From contig NZ_FONW01000015.1 in assembly GCF_900113005.1 (NCBI RefSeq), positions 1 through 64,000 of the forward strand: 64,000 nt of DNA. Reading direction: 5' to 3'. Every line of letters starts with the position of its first letter. Position 1 is the first letter of the stretch. The notes below the pieces were generated by a model. It saw only the letters and a list, made by a program, of their open reading frames with translations. It did not search any database and was not told where the DNA came from. Of the stretch, positions 28,424 through 37,111 are shown piece by piece. Origin of the DNA: Sunxiuqinia elliptica. GTDB taxonomy: Bacteria; Bacteroidota; Bacteroidia; Bacteroidales; Prolixibacteraceae. Made by a program: the position numbers and the translations under genes.

Positions 28424-29308
28424 TTAGGCTCTTGGATGAGCTTGTTTATAAATGCTTTGAAGTTTATCCGTGCTTGTATGGGTATAAACTTGCGTTGCAG
28501 CAAGATTACTATGTCCCAACAATTCTTTCACGGCATTTAAGTCGGCCCCATGATTTAATAGATGCGTAGCAAAGCTATGTCTCAATACATGCGGGCTTTT
28601 TTTCTCCAATGTTGTTACTAACGCAAGATACTTTTTCACTACGCGATAAACTAATTTTTCATACACCTTTTTTCCTTTTTGAGTCAAAAAAATGTACGGA
28701 GAAGTCACTCCAAACTCGGCATCTCTAATTTGAAAATACGCTTCAAATAAAGAATTCAAGCTTCGAGGATATGGAACAATACGTTCTTTATTGTTTTTAC
28801 CCAACACTTTAATCAAGTGTTCCCTTAAATAAACCTGACTTCGGGTTAGATGAATCAACTCTGAAAGACGAATTCCTGTTCCGTAAAACAGGCTAAGGAT
28901 TAATTTATCCCTCACCCCTTCAAAATCTTTTTGAAAATAACCATCATCCAACAGGTGATGCAAACTATTTTCATCAACAAATACCGGAAGCTTCTTTGGA
29001 ATCTTTGGAGTAATTACTCCATCAACCGGACTCAGCGGAACCACTTCCTGCCGAAGCAGGTATTTATAGCACGACTTTAAGGATGTAATTTTTCGTGTTA
29101 CTGTTTTAGATGTATTACCATCATTCACCAAGGCAACCACCCAAGTTCGAATCAGTTTTGTATCTACCTGCTTAACATCAAAATCCCCGACCGTTTTGAA
29201 AACAAACTCTTCAAACTGATCGAGGTCTTTACTGTATGCTACCAAAGTGTTCTTAGAACACCTTTTCTCGAATTTCAAATATTTTAGAAATGATTCCCGA
29301 TAGGACAT
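28424..29308 (-). CDS. xerC: Tyrosine recombinase XerC
   Basis: Site-specific recombinase for chromosome dimer resolution at dif. The 294 residues comprise an N-terminal SAM-like DNA-binding domain (about 1-90) and a C-terminal catalytic domain with GTGIRLSELI (Arg), LRHSFATHLLNHG (His, Arg), LLGHSNL (His) and the nucleophile Tyr in VYTHTS. Chromosomal context (between rpsU and raiA) is the conserved housekeeping site, so it is not an integrase of a mobile element. Confidence 0.94.
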   Translation of the reverse strand: MSYRESFLKYLKFEKRCSKNTLVAYSKDLDQFEEFVFKTVGDFDVKQVDTKLIRTWVVALVNDGNTSKTVTRKITSLKSCYKYLLRQEVVPLSPVDGVITPKIPKKLPVFVDENSLHHLLDDGYFQKDFEGVRDKLILSLFYGTGIRLSELIHLTRSQVYLREHLIKVLGKNNKERIVPYPRSLNSLFEAYFQIRDAEFGVTSPYIFLTQKGKKVYEKLVYRVVKKYLALVTTLEKKSPHVLRHSFATHLLNHGADLNAVKELLGHSNLAATQVYTHTSTDKLQSIYKQAHPRA

Positions 29309-29356
29309 TTAAAAACATCATTTAAAGATGCAACAGGGAATCAGGCTAAAAATAAT

Positions 29357-29548
29357 TTAGTCTTCTTCGCGTTGCATTTGTTCAATATAGATAGCCTTTT
29401 TTATCTCTGCTCTTCTTTCTACAGAAGGCTTAGTATAGGCTTGTCTTCCACGTAACTCTTTAATCACGCCAGTTTTTTCAAACTTTCTTTTGAATCTCTT
29501 AAGGGCTCTTTCGATATTTTCGCCTTCTTTAACAGGAATAACGATCAT
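29357..29548 (-). CDS. rpsU: 30S ribosomal protein S21
   Basis: 63-residue basic protein of the 30S platform: IVIPVKEGENIERALKRFKRKFEKTGVIKELRGRQAYTKPSVERR. In Bacteroidota S21 lies near the anti-Shine-Dalgarno and has been linked to weak SD use. First gene of the rpsU-xerC-raiA transcript. Confidence 0.96.
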   Translation of the reverse strand: MIVIPVKEGENIERALKRFKRKFEKTGVIKELRGRQAYTKPSVERRAEIKKAIYIEQMQREED

Positions 29549-29583
29549 ATTATTTTATTTTAAGCTGTTTAAATTTCGAGCCG

Positions 29584-29614
29584 CAAATTTATGAATTCTA
29601 CAGTACTAATCAAA
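29584..29614 (-). promoter_or_regulatory. Promoter of rpsU-xerC-raiA
   Basis: Minus strand: TTTG, 19-nt spacer, TAAATTTG. Both elements and the spacing match the Bacteroidota consensus exactly, 36 bp upstream of the rpsU ATG. Confidence 0.75.
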
Positions 29615-29683
29615 TTTATCTCATAAAATTTAACTCTTCTATTCATTATTATCTCAAAATACTCAATAAATTAACGTCTACAG

Positions 29684-30607
29684 CTATTCTTTAGTTTTCA
29701 AATAAGGGGAAATTCTTCGAAAATCCTGATCATTAATCAAGCCATTTAAACGTACAAGCTGAAGATCATGAATAAATCCGTTCGCTGAACGAAAGTCAAC
29801 CAATGCTCTGGCCATATCCCAAGTAATGTAAGGATGACGGGCCAGTTCTTTTGTTTCTGCAAAATTGATATTAATTTGCGCAACCAAGCTAGTGTCTAGT
29901 TCCAGATACGGAAGAATCTTTTTAATAGTTTCCGGTTTTAAGCCATAAACTTCATTCAACTGTTCCAAGCTGGCAAATCCTCCCAACAAATTCCGATACT
30001 TGACAATTCGCTTAGACAACACCTCGCCTATCCCATAAAGTATAACAAGCTCTTCTGGTGTTGCAAGGTTGAGCTCGATCAAATCAGGCATCTCCTTTTC
30101 ATGATGAACAGGAGCTTGGTATCGCTTCTTTGACTTATCAGACAACACATCTTTCTCCCGAGTTATTTCCTTCGGAACTTTCTTATGCGAAAATGTCTTT
30201 TCAACAACGATATAAGGCTCAAATTGAGCATAAATGGAATCCGTCACTCCATAGAGCTTGCCAAAGTCTGCAGCCTTATAAAAGCGTCCTCCTTTATCCC
30301 GATACTTTAACAGGTTTCGCTTTATTCTGAGAGGAAGTTTCAAACTATCCAGCGCTAGACTATCGATCGTATTTGGATCAAAAGTAAAAAGCACGCCCTT
30401 TGCTCTTTGTTCGTCCTTCCGCCTTTTGTCCAACACCAGCATTAGCTCATCCAACTCATCTGGATCAATCTTTGCGGGTTTCTCGAAATAAAAAACAAGC
30501 TGATTGGCAGCAATGCCCAAACCAATAAGAACAAGCAAGACAATAATTCCCAAGCGCTCATTACGAGTGAAGGTAAAATACTCACGTATAACATTACGAA
30601 ACCGCAT
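29684..30607 (-). CDS. Helix-hairpin-helix (ComEA-like) membrane protein
   Basis: 307 residues. One transmembrane helix near the N-terminus (about 18-36) is followed by a charged linker and repeated helix-hairpin-helix motifs: LGLPLRIKRNLLKYRDKGGRFYKAADFGKLYG (about 70-105), LATPEELVILYGIGEVLSKRIVKYRNLLGGFASLEQLNEV (about 180-220) and ARHPYITWDMARALVDFR (about 253-275). HhH proteins of this type bind DNA without sequence specificity; a ComEA-like role in DNA uptake is possible but no other competence gene is nearby. It could also be a structural homologue with another role. Confidence 0.8.
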   Translation of the reverse strand: MRFRNVIREYFTFTRNERLGIIVLLVLIGLGIAANQLVFYFEKPAKIDPDELDELMLVLDKRRKDEQRAKGVLFTFDPNTIDSLALDSLKLPLRIKRNLLKYRDKGGRFYKAADFGKLYGVTDSIYAQFEPYIVVEKTFSHKKVPKEITREKDVLSDKSKKRYQAPVHHEKEMPDLIELNLATPEELVILYGIGEVLSKRIVKYRNLLGGFASLEQLNEVYGLKPETIKKILPYLELDTSLVAQININFAETKELARHPYITWDMARALVDFRSANGFIHDLQLVRLNGLINDQDFRRISPYLKTKE

Positions 30608-30684
30608 CTTAATGAATTTGGGTTCATAAAGTTAACACTTTATTTATTAAAATTATTCTTATCTGCCAATTAGGAAAGAGACAA

Positions 30685-32046
30685 CTAGAAACTTAGCAAG
30701 CCTATTTGCTGCAAAAACACCATCGCGATAGCAAAAGGAGCAATAAATTTTACGATCAACATGAATGGAGTGATGTACCATAATTTCAAGTCTCCATCAT
30801 TCGATAATTCCATTTCCGTTTTTTTACGCCCCAGGTACCACCCAACAAACAAAACAATAAGCAAGCCTCCCAGTGGCAATAAGATATTGGCAGAAGTAAA
30901 ATCAAGAAGCTCGAACACATTCTTTCCCCAAATGCTCACATCTTTCATTGGCCCCCAAGATAACGCACACATAAAACCCAATACAGAAACCGATGCTGCT
31001 GCGAGCCAAGTTGCCTTCTTTCGACTCACCCGGAATTCTTCAACAAAGTAGGCTACAATAACCTCCAGCACCGAAATCGTAGAGGTAAGTGCAGCAACCC
31101 CAAGCAGTAAAAAAAACAATATTGAGAAGAAATATCCCCCGGTCATCTGTTGAAAGATATTGGGCAGTGTAATGTACACCAAGCCCTCGCCCGAACCTGG
31201 CTCAATTCCAAACGCAAACACCGCAGGAAAAATAGCGACACCAGCCAATACTGCAATTAAGGTATCAGTAAAAGCAACCGACAAAGCGGCACTTCCAAGG
31301 TTCTCCTTTTTCTGAATGTAAGAAGAATAGGTTATCAGCGTTCCCATTCCGATACTTAATGAAAAAAAAGCTTGCCCTAAGGCCTCCAAAATCGTGGAAG
31401 CTGTTAGTTTCGAGAAATCCGGTTTAAACAAAAACTCCATTCCTCCAGCAGCACCATCCAAGGTTAGCGACCGAATGCACAAAACAATCAAAATCACAAA
31501 CAAAATGGGCATCAAAATCTTCGTATATTTTTCAATCCCATTTTTTACGCCCGACACGATGATTAATGCAGTTAATCCCATAAAGACAAAAAACCACAAT
31601 AACGGCCTTGAACTCCCACTTCGGAAGTCATTAAACATGGTTGTCAGCTCAGTGGCATTTTTCCCGGCAAAGCCATTTGTAAACGACTGGTAAATATATT
31701 CAAGAGTCCAACCGGCAACAGCTGTATAGAAAGCTAAAATCATAAAAGCAGCAGCAACCCCCATAATTCCAACAACGGACCATGGTTTTCCGGGAGCCAA
31801 AAACTTGAATGCCCCAAAAGCATTTCGCTGCGAACTACGGCCAATAACAAACTCAGACATCATCACCGGCAAACCAATGGCAACAACAAAAGCCAGGTAT
31901 ACAATGAGGAATGCTCCTCCCCCGTTTTCTCCGACCACATACGGAAACCGCCAAATATTACCTAAACCAATGGCGGAACCAGCCGTAGCTGCAATCACAC
32001 CAAACCTACTTCCAAACGAATCACGACTAGCGGGTACTCCTGACAT
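30685..32046 (-). CDS. Sodium-dependent transporter, NSS (SNF) family
   Basis: 453-residue inner-membrane symporter with about 11-12 transmembrane helices. The N-terminal signature ATAGSAIGLGNIWRFPYVVGENGGGAFLIVY is the Na+-site TM1 of LeuT-like transporters, and SLSIGMGTLITYSSYIQ is the TM6 unwound region. Bacterial members carry amino acids or tryptamine-like substrates. The specific substrate cannot be assigned. Fits the Na+ energetics implied by the OadGAB pump. Confidence 0.93.
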   Translation of the reverse strand: MSGVPASRDSFGSRFGVIAATAGSAIGLGNIWRFPYVVGENGGGAFLIVYLAFVVAIGLPVMMSEFVIGRSSQRNAFGAFKFLAPGKPWSVVGIMGVAAAFMILAFYTAVAGWTLEYIYQSFTNGFAGKNATELTTMFNDFRSGSSRPLLWFFVFMGLTALIIVSGVKNGIEKYTKILMPILFVILIVLCIRSLTLDGAAGGMEFLFKPDFSKLTASTILEALGQAFFSLSIGMGTLITYSSYIQKKENLGSAALSVAFTDTLIAVLAGVAIFPAVFAFGIEPGSGEGLVYITLPNIFQQMTGGYFFSILFFLLLGVAALTSTISVLEVIVAYFVEEFRVSRKKATWLAAASVSVLGFMCALSWGPMKDVSIWGKNVFELLDFTSANILLPLGGLLIVLFVGWYLGRKKTEMELSNDGDLKLWYITPFMLIVKFIAPFAIAMVFLQQIGLLSF

Positions 32047-32161
32047 ACTTTTTGTTTTAAATCAGTAATTAAAGGTTATGTTTTCTTATATTTTTTTACT
32101 TTTTCGGCGTAAAAATGCAAATATTTTCTTTTTCATCAAATTATCCCTTTAAAAGCAAGCA

Positions 32162-32193
32162 CAAAAAAAGGCCCTCCTTTTCAGGAGAGCCTT
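32162..32193 (-). terminator. Rho-independent terminator after fbaA
   Basis: Minus strand: AAGGCTCTCCT pairs with AGGAGGGCCTT (11 bp, one G-U; loop GAAA), followed by a T7 run, 23 bp after the stop codon. Confidence 0.92.
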
Positions 32194-32215
32194 CGATTTA
32201 TTGTATGGTCAAAAA

Positions 32216-33298
32216 TTAGTTTTTGCCAATGCAGTTCAAGTCTTCGAATGCTACTTTCAAACGAGCAATCATTGCTTCTTCTGCTTTACGAATCCAAACA
32301 CGTGGATCGTAGAATTTTTTATTTGGTTTTTCGTCACCTTCTGGGTTACCAATTTGTCCTTGCAGGTAGTCATGGTTAGCAGCTTCGAATGCACGAACGC
32401 CTTCCCAATATGCCCACTGCGTATCGGTATCGATATTCATTTTAATAACACCATAAGAAATTGCTTCACGAATTTCTTCCAAAGAAGAACCTGATCCACC
32501 GTGGAAAACAAAGTCTACAGGCTTAGCATCTGCAGTGTTGTATTTTTCTGCGATGAATTTTTGAGAATCATCCAAAATTTTCGGAGTCAATTTAACGTTA
32601 CCTGGCTTGTAAACACCATGTACGTTTCCGAATGAAGCAGCAATTGTGAAGTTAGGGCTGATTTTGCTCAATTCTTCGTATGCGTAAGCTACTTCTTCTG
32701 GTTGAGTATAAAGCAATGAATTGTCAACATCAGTGTTATCAACACCATCTTCTTCACCACCAGTTACACCCAATTCAATTTCCAAAGTCATACCAATTTT
32801 GCTCATGCGAGCCAAGTATTCTTTGCAAATAGCGATGTTTTCTTCCAATGGTTCTTCTGACAAGTCAAGCATGTGAGAAGAAAACAAAGGTTTTCCTGTT
32901 TCAGCAAAGTGTTTTTCACCAGCGTCAAGCAATCCATCAATCCAAGGCAACAATTTTTTTGCGGCGTGGTCAGTGTGCAAAATTACTTTCACTCCGTAAG
33001 CTTCAGCCAACATGTGAATTGATTTTGCTCCAGCAACAGCACCAGCAACCTGAGCTTGTTGTCCTTCTAATTTCAAGCCTTTACCGGCATAGAATTGAGC
33101 TCCTCCGTTAGAGAATTGAACAATTACAGGAGAGTCAACAACTTTTGCAGCTTCGATAACCGCGTTAACTGAACTTGAAGTTGTTACGTTAACAGCTGGT
33201 AATGCAAATTGATTTTCTTTAGCAACTTTAAAAATGTATTGCACATCCTCACCAGTTACAACACCTGGCTTGATGTTATCAAAAAGTTTTTCGCTCAT
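32216..33298 (-). CDS. fbaA: Class II fructose-bisphosphate aldolase
   Basis: Zn2+-dependent cleavage or synthesis of fructose 1,6-bisphosphate. The 360-residue long (type A) form has VILHTDHAAKKLLPW (Zn/substrate), the LEIELGVTGGEEDG loop, FGNVHGVYKPGNVKL, FHGGSGSSLEEI and the MNIDTDTQWAYW motif. With gapA in the same window it is part of glycolysis/gluconeogenesis. Confidence 0.97.
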   Translation of the reverse strand: MSEKLFDNIKPGVVTGEDVQYIFKVAKENQFALPAVNVTTSSSVNAVIEAAKVVDSPVIVQFSNGGAQFYAGKGLKLEGQQAQVAGAVAGAKSIHMLAEAYGVKVILHTDHAAKKLLPWIDGLLDAGEKHFAETGKPLFSSHMLDLSEEPLEENIAICKEYLARMSKIGMTLEIELGVTGGEEDGVDNTDVDNSLLYTQPEEVAYAYEELSKISPNFTIAASFGNVHGVYKPGNVKLTPKILDDSQKFIAEKYNTADAKPVDFVFHGGSGSSLEEIREAISYGVIKMNIDTDTQWAYWEGVRAFEAANHDYLQGQIGNPEGDEKPNKKFYDPRVWIRKAEEAMIARLKVAFEDLNCIGKN

Positions 33299-33363
33299 AG
33301 CTTCTATGTATTAAAAATTTATACGAGATTAAATTGTTCGGATTCTAAATCTTTGATCGGCTG

Positions 33364-33371
33364 CAAATTTA
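33364..33371 (-). promoter_or_regulatory. Probable -7 box of the fbaA promoter
   Basis: TAAATTTG on the minus strand, a full TAnnTTTG match 66 bp upstream of the fbaA start. I find no convincing -33 TTG at 19-21 nt spacing, so this is a weaker call. Confidence 0.4.
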
Positions 33372-33415
33372 CGAATAAAAAAGCAAAAAAAGTGAGCCGT
33401 TGTATTAAATGGAAG

Positions 33416-35752
33416 TTAAAACGGATACCCAATTGCAAAGCTTAAAGCAAAATGGTCTTTGTTAATCGGATAATTCCCAATAATAAATCGCTTACCAGGA
33501 TCCAGTGATGGGTCGCGCAATTTCATTCCCAAGTCGAGCCGAAAAACAAAGTAGGTAAAATCAAATCGCAAGCCTGTTCCGGTACCAATTGCAATTTGCT
33601 TATAAAATTCGTCAATCCGGAATTGAGCCCCGGGACGGTTATCCTTATTATTGATGGCCCAAATATTTCCTGCATCCAGAAAGAAAGCCCCTTCAATCCG
33701 CCAAAAGAAACGGTAACGATACTCCAGGTTGGCTTCCAGTTTAATGTCTGACGACTGGTTAGGATATGCTCCTGTTTGTGCCTTATAAGTCCCCGGGCCC
33801 AATGAACGAACCTGCCAGGCTCTAATCCCGTTGGCTCCCCCTGTAAAATACTTTTTCTCAAAAGGCAAGACATCAAAATTACCATAAGGCAAACCGACTC
33901 CGACAAACGCACGTCCGACCAATGAATTGTATTTATCAATCATATAACCATAGCGGTATTCGAAGTCTGCCTTTAAGTATTGCGCAAAGCGCGTTCCCAA
34001 AATCTTATGATAGCTCGATGTCTGTCCAGTCACCGTATCGGTTACCACAGCCTTTTCATGATTCACCAAGCCGGTATAAGCTGACAACAAATTACCAGCC
34101 GATTCAAACGACCATTTCCAATAGCGGTAATTGGCTCTTTTCTTCAGGTTTTGATTGTTGTTTACCTGGGTGTAATTCAAGGCAAAAATAAGGTGGTCTG
34201 TAAAACTACTTTTAATGTATAGGTCCTTGATTGAATTAATGAACTCATCATTAAACTCATATAAATTGACGTAGTTAAAGTCAACCAAATTCAGAAAATG
34301 AGTTCGTTCTGTCGAGGATTTCCAGTTGTACCCAAAGCGAAAGTTGGTGATTGTCCGCGTATAATCAGGTCTACGCTGGTAGTTAAAACCCAACGTCAGG
34401 CTCGTCTGCGGAACCTGGTAATTAAACAAGCGTGGACTCTTTAGCGGACTCAAAAACTTCGGAATAGTTAAGGAGCCTTCCAAGCCAAACTCGCGGGTAT
34501 TAAAATCCAGCTTATCATCACTGAATAATCGTTGCTGACGCTCAATGGCCCCTTTTAAATTTAGGTTAAATATTTCAGCTCCCCGAAAAACATTTCGATG
34601 TTGATAATTCAAGTTACCAGCGACTCCAAGATTCCCTGAAGAGTTTGTCCCTTCTACGTCTACTGAAAATCCTTGACGGGGAAGTGCCGTTAGTTGAAAG
34701 TTACAATCAAGAATACCTGTACGCTCATCAATTACCGAATCAGCCTCTTCAAAGTTAAGGTTGACCACCCGAAACTGCCGCAGCTGAATCAACGAACGGT
34801 ATGTTTTCTCGACATTACTTAAAGAATAGTAAGTACTATCGCCAATCCGGTTAATGTTATAAAATAACTCTGGCTTGTATTTCAACTTATCCCGAAAAGT
34901 AAAGGTATAAGGCGCGTCCTGCAAGGTATCGTTTTTTGCCAGTAGTTCAGGAGTTACCAATGGGGCCGGAACAAAATCGGGAATGATATGATAATTGCGG
35001 ACGACGTACTTCTTATGAGGTAAAACCGAGTCTTGCTCACTCTCCAAATCCCGATCAGACACCTCGACCACCAAATCCACTTGCTTTTCGGCTCCCCTTA
35101 AACTACTATCGGCCTGATAGGTGATGTAATCTTTTGTAAAATTATAATAGCCATGATTTCTCAGATGGTTAGCAATCCGACTTCGTTCAGCATTCAGAAC
35201 ATCCACATCAAAAACAGAACCACTACGGATTAATTGCTTGGTTGAATCGCCCATAATTAAAGGTTCAAGCGTTTTGTCCTGTATATGGTATGAATAGTTC
35301 CGAATGCGATAAGGCTTCCCTGTTTCGATACGATAGATTAAATCAACCTTGCGTTTTCGTACGCGTACCGTCAACTCTTCTTCGATATGCGCATCATAAT
35401 AGCCTTTGTTTTTCAAATAGAGTTTCAACTGCTGCTTCGATCGCTCAGTCATATACTCATCATAAACAACCGGAGCCTCGCCAATTCGCTTAAACCATCC
35501 TTTCTCCTTCTTTTTTGATGATAAATTATACAAGCCCAAGTGAAATTTCGTAACCCCCAGGATCTTCAGGTTCTCCTTTTGACGAATTTGCGCTTGCAAC
35601 TCTTCCTTATTCACCAACTTATTGTCGATCTCAACATCGGTATCATTCAGCAGGTATTTCCCTTCCGGGACAAAGCGGGTAGATGAGCAAGAATACAATA
35701 CGCCTGCCAATAACAGACCTATCAAGTAATTAACCAGTTTTCTCTTGCTCAT
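33416..35752 (-). CDS. BamA/TamA family outer membrane protein, TamL-type lipoprotein
   Basis: Omp85-superfamily barrel that assembles or inserts outer membrane components. The start was placed at the ATG at 35752 (MSKRKLVNYLIGLLLAGVLYSCSSTRFVPEGKYLLN); an in-frame TTG at 35803 adds 17 non-signal-like residues. The signal ends at LYSC, a lipobox, and SSTRFVPEGKYLLN is the TamL hallmark found in Bacteroidota. POTRA domains occupy roughly residues 40-360 and the C-terminal 16-stranded barrel includes GGANGIRAWQVRSLGPG. Its usual partner TamB is not in this window. It is divergent from the SpoU methyltransferase. Confidence 0.9.
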   Translation of the reverse strand: MSKRKLVNYLIGLLLAGVLYSCSSTRFVPEGKYLLNDTDVEIDNKLVNKEELQAQIRQKENLKILGVTKFHLGLYNLSSKKKEKGWFKRIGEAPVVYDEYMTERSKQQLKLYLKNKGYYDAHIEEELTVRVRKRKVDLIYRIETGKPYRIRNYSYHIQDKTLEPLIMGDSTKQLIRSGSVFDVDVLNAERSRIANHLRNHGYYNFTKDYITYQADSSLRGAEKQVDLVVEVSDRDLESEQDSVLPHKKYVVRNYHIIPDFVPAPLVTPELLAKNDTLQDAPYTFTFRDKLKYKPELFYNINRIGDSTYYSLSNVEKTYRSLIQLRQFRVVNLNFEEADSVIDERTGILDCNFQLTALPRQGFSVDVEGTNSSGNLGVAGNLNYQHRNVFRGAEIFNLNLKGAIERQQRLFSDDKLDFNTREFGLEGSLTIPKFLSPLKSPRLFNYQVPQTSLTLGFNYQRRPDYTRTITNFRFGYNWKSSTERTHFLNLVDFNYVNLYEFNDEFINSIKDLYIKSSFTDHLIFALNYTQVNNNQNLKKRANYRYWKWSFESAGNLLSAYTGLVNHEKAVVTDTVTGQTSSYHKILGTRFAQYLKADFEYRYGYMIDKYNSLVGRAFVGVGLPYGNFDVLPFEKKYFTGGANGIRAWQVRSLGPGTYKAQTGAYPNQSSDIKLEANLEYRYRFFWRIEGAFFLDAGNIWAINNKDNRPGAQFRIDEFYKQIAIGTGTGLRFDFTYFVFRLDLGMKLRDPSLDPGKRFIIGNYPINKDHFALSFAIGYPF

Positions 35753-35850
35753 TGCTCTCTTGTTTCTAGTAGTTTTCACAAAAATAAACACTATCGGACG
35801 CAAACAAATCGATTAGGCTTTTTATTTTTACAAATTGTTTGCCAATCATC

Positions 35851-36621
35851 ATGCTAAGTAAAAATAAAATAAAGTTCATCCAATCGCTTAATCGTAAAAA
35901 GATACGCGAGCAAGAACAGGTTTACCTTGTTGAAGGAAGTAAGATTGTACTAGAAGCCATTGAAAATAAGCTCACTATTAAGCTCCTGATTGGAACACCC
36001 GATTTTTTTGAAGCCAACCAAATCCCTCGGAATGTAGCTGAAGAATGTGTGATCTGCGGGTTGGACGAGCTAAAAAAGGCGAGTCTTCAACAAGCACCGC
36101 AGCAAGCCATCGCTGTCATTAGTCAAAATAAGTCGGACTTTATTCCCCAACAACTGCCCCAAGAGCTGGCTTTAGCGTTGGATTTCATTCAGGATCCAGG
36201 GAATTTGGGGACCATTATCAGAATGGCTGACTGGTTTGGAATTCGTCATATTTTTTGCTCGGATAATACGGTTGATTGTTACAACCCTAAAGTGATCCAA
36301 GCCAGCATGGGAGCAATCTTCAGAGTACAGCTACACTACATCAATTTAGAAGATCTCATTACCCAGGCTGCTAACGAGCAGCTACCTGTTTACGGAACTT
36401 TTTTAGAAGGCGAAAACATATACCAGGCAACACTTGCCCCTGCAGGGATTCTGGTTATGGGAAATGAAGGAAAAGGTATTTCAAATTCGGTTGCAAACAA
36501 AATCAACCAGAAAATTCATATTCCCTCATTTGCTTTTGGCAATGGTTCCGAATCGTTGAACGTAGCTACTGCTACAGCTATTTGTTGCTCCGAGTTTAAG
36601 CGAAGGGCTTTGGAAGATTAG
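35851..36621 (+). CDS. SpoU/TrmH family RNA methyltransferase
   Basis: SAM-dependent 2'-O-ribose methyltransferase of rRNA or tRNA. The 256-residue protein has an N-terminal RNA-binding substrate domain (IKFIQSLNRKKIREQEQVYLVEGSKIV) and the SPOUT knot with LALDFIQDPGNLGTIIRMADWFG (about 113-135), MGNEGKGIS and IPSFAFGNGSESLNVATATAI. The start is the ATG at 35851; the TTG at 35839 is less likely. The stop codon lies within a 16-bp tandem repeat. Target site unknown. Confidence 0.92.
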   Translation: MLSKNKIKFIQSLNRKKIREQEQVYLVEGSKIVLEAIENKLTIKLLIGTPDFFEANQIPRNVAEECVICGLDELKKASLQQAPQQAIAVISQNKSDFIPQQLPQELALALDFIQDPGNLGTIIRMADWFGIRHIFCSDNTVDCYNPKVIQASMGAIFRVQLHYINLEDLITQAANEQLPVYGTFLEGENIYQATLAPAGILVMGNEGKGISNSVANKINQKIHIPSFAFGNGSESLNVATATAICCSEFKRRALED

Positions 36622-36643
36622 AAGGTTGGAAGATTAGAAGGTT
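36612..36643 (+). repeat. Two tandem 16-bp repeats spanning the methyltransferase stop codon
   Basis: GGAAGATTAGAAGGTT occurs twice without mismatch, and a diverged third copy follows. The first unit overlaps the last two codons and the TAG stop of the RNA methyltransferase. Confidence 0.85.
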
Positions 36644-36705
36644 GGAAGGTTAGAATATTAGAAGGGTTGAATGACAGAAATTTTGGAGTTCGAGATCAAT
36701 CATCA

Positions 36706-36732
36706 ATCCTTCTAGCCTGAGCATCTGAAAAT
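36706..36732 (+). repeat. 27-bp dispersed direct repeat, copy 1
   Basis: ATCCTTCTAGCCTGAGCATC followed by TGAAAAT; matches copy 2 at 37062-37088 with one mismatch. Intergenic, possibly a lineage-specific repeat family. Confidence 0.8.
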
Positions 36733-37061
36733 CCGACTATCTGAAAATCCGTCTTTTGCCTTCTTCTACCAGTCTCCTCTTTCCCAGAAGAAAAACTCCA
36801 AAAGCAGCGCAATGTAAAAATCAGCCTTTGACTATTTGCCAAAGGTCATTTTTTCAACAAAATAGGCTTTGGACAAAACTCCAAAGGTCATCCAACCAAG
36901 AAAACGCCGCATTTTAATTTATCCAAAGGCTGTCCAAGCAAAAAAACAGTTCATTTCTACTTCTCCAAAGCTCCACCAAGCAAAAAGCTGGTTTGGATAA
37001 ACCAAAATAAAGCCAAATCAACTAGTTCTACTTTAATTCTTAAAATCATCGTTGAAAGATA

Positions 37062-37088
37062 ATCCTTCTAGTCTGAGCATCTGAAAAT
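37062..37088 (+). repeat. 27-bp dispersed direct repeat, copy 2
   Basis: Same 27-bp sequence as at 36706-36732 with one C/T difference. It lies just after the minus-strand FAD oxidoreductase stop. Confidence 0.8.
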
Positions 37089-37111
37089 TTTTGCCTTTGC
37101 CTTTTGGGTCT

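Larger units (their letters stand above)
36622..37111. other. 490-bp repeat-rich intergenic region, no gene
   Basis: Includes the tail of the tandem repeat, several copies of AAAGGTC/CCAAAGG-type words, and a 27-bp direct repeat pair 356 bp apart. It separates the plus-strand methyltransferase from the minus-strand FAD oxidoreductase. I see no ORF with coding character, tRNA or terminator. Confidence 0.6.

Noticed and set aside
28405-28503. Upstream 33-codon extension of raiA
   Set aside because: Overlaps xerC; the downstream ATG has a GGAGG site and starts at the conserved HPF N-terminus.
28424-29308. Integrase of a mobile element
   Set aside because: This is XerC in its conserved position between rpsU and raiA, with no att-like direct repeats or phage/ICE genes nearby.
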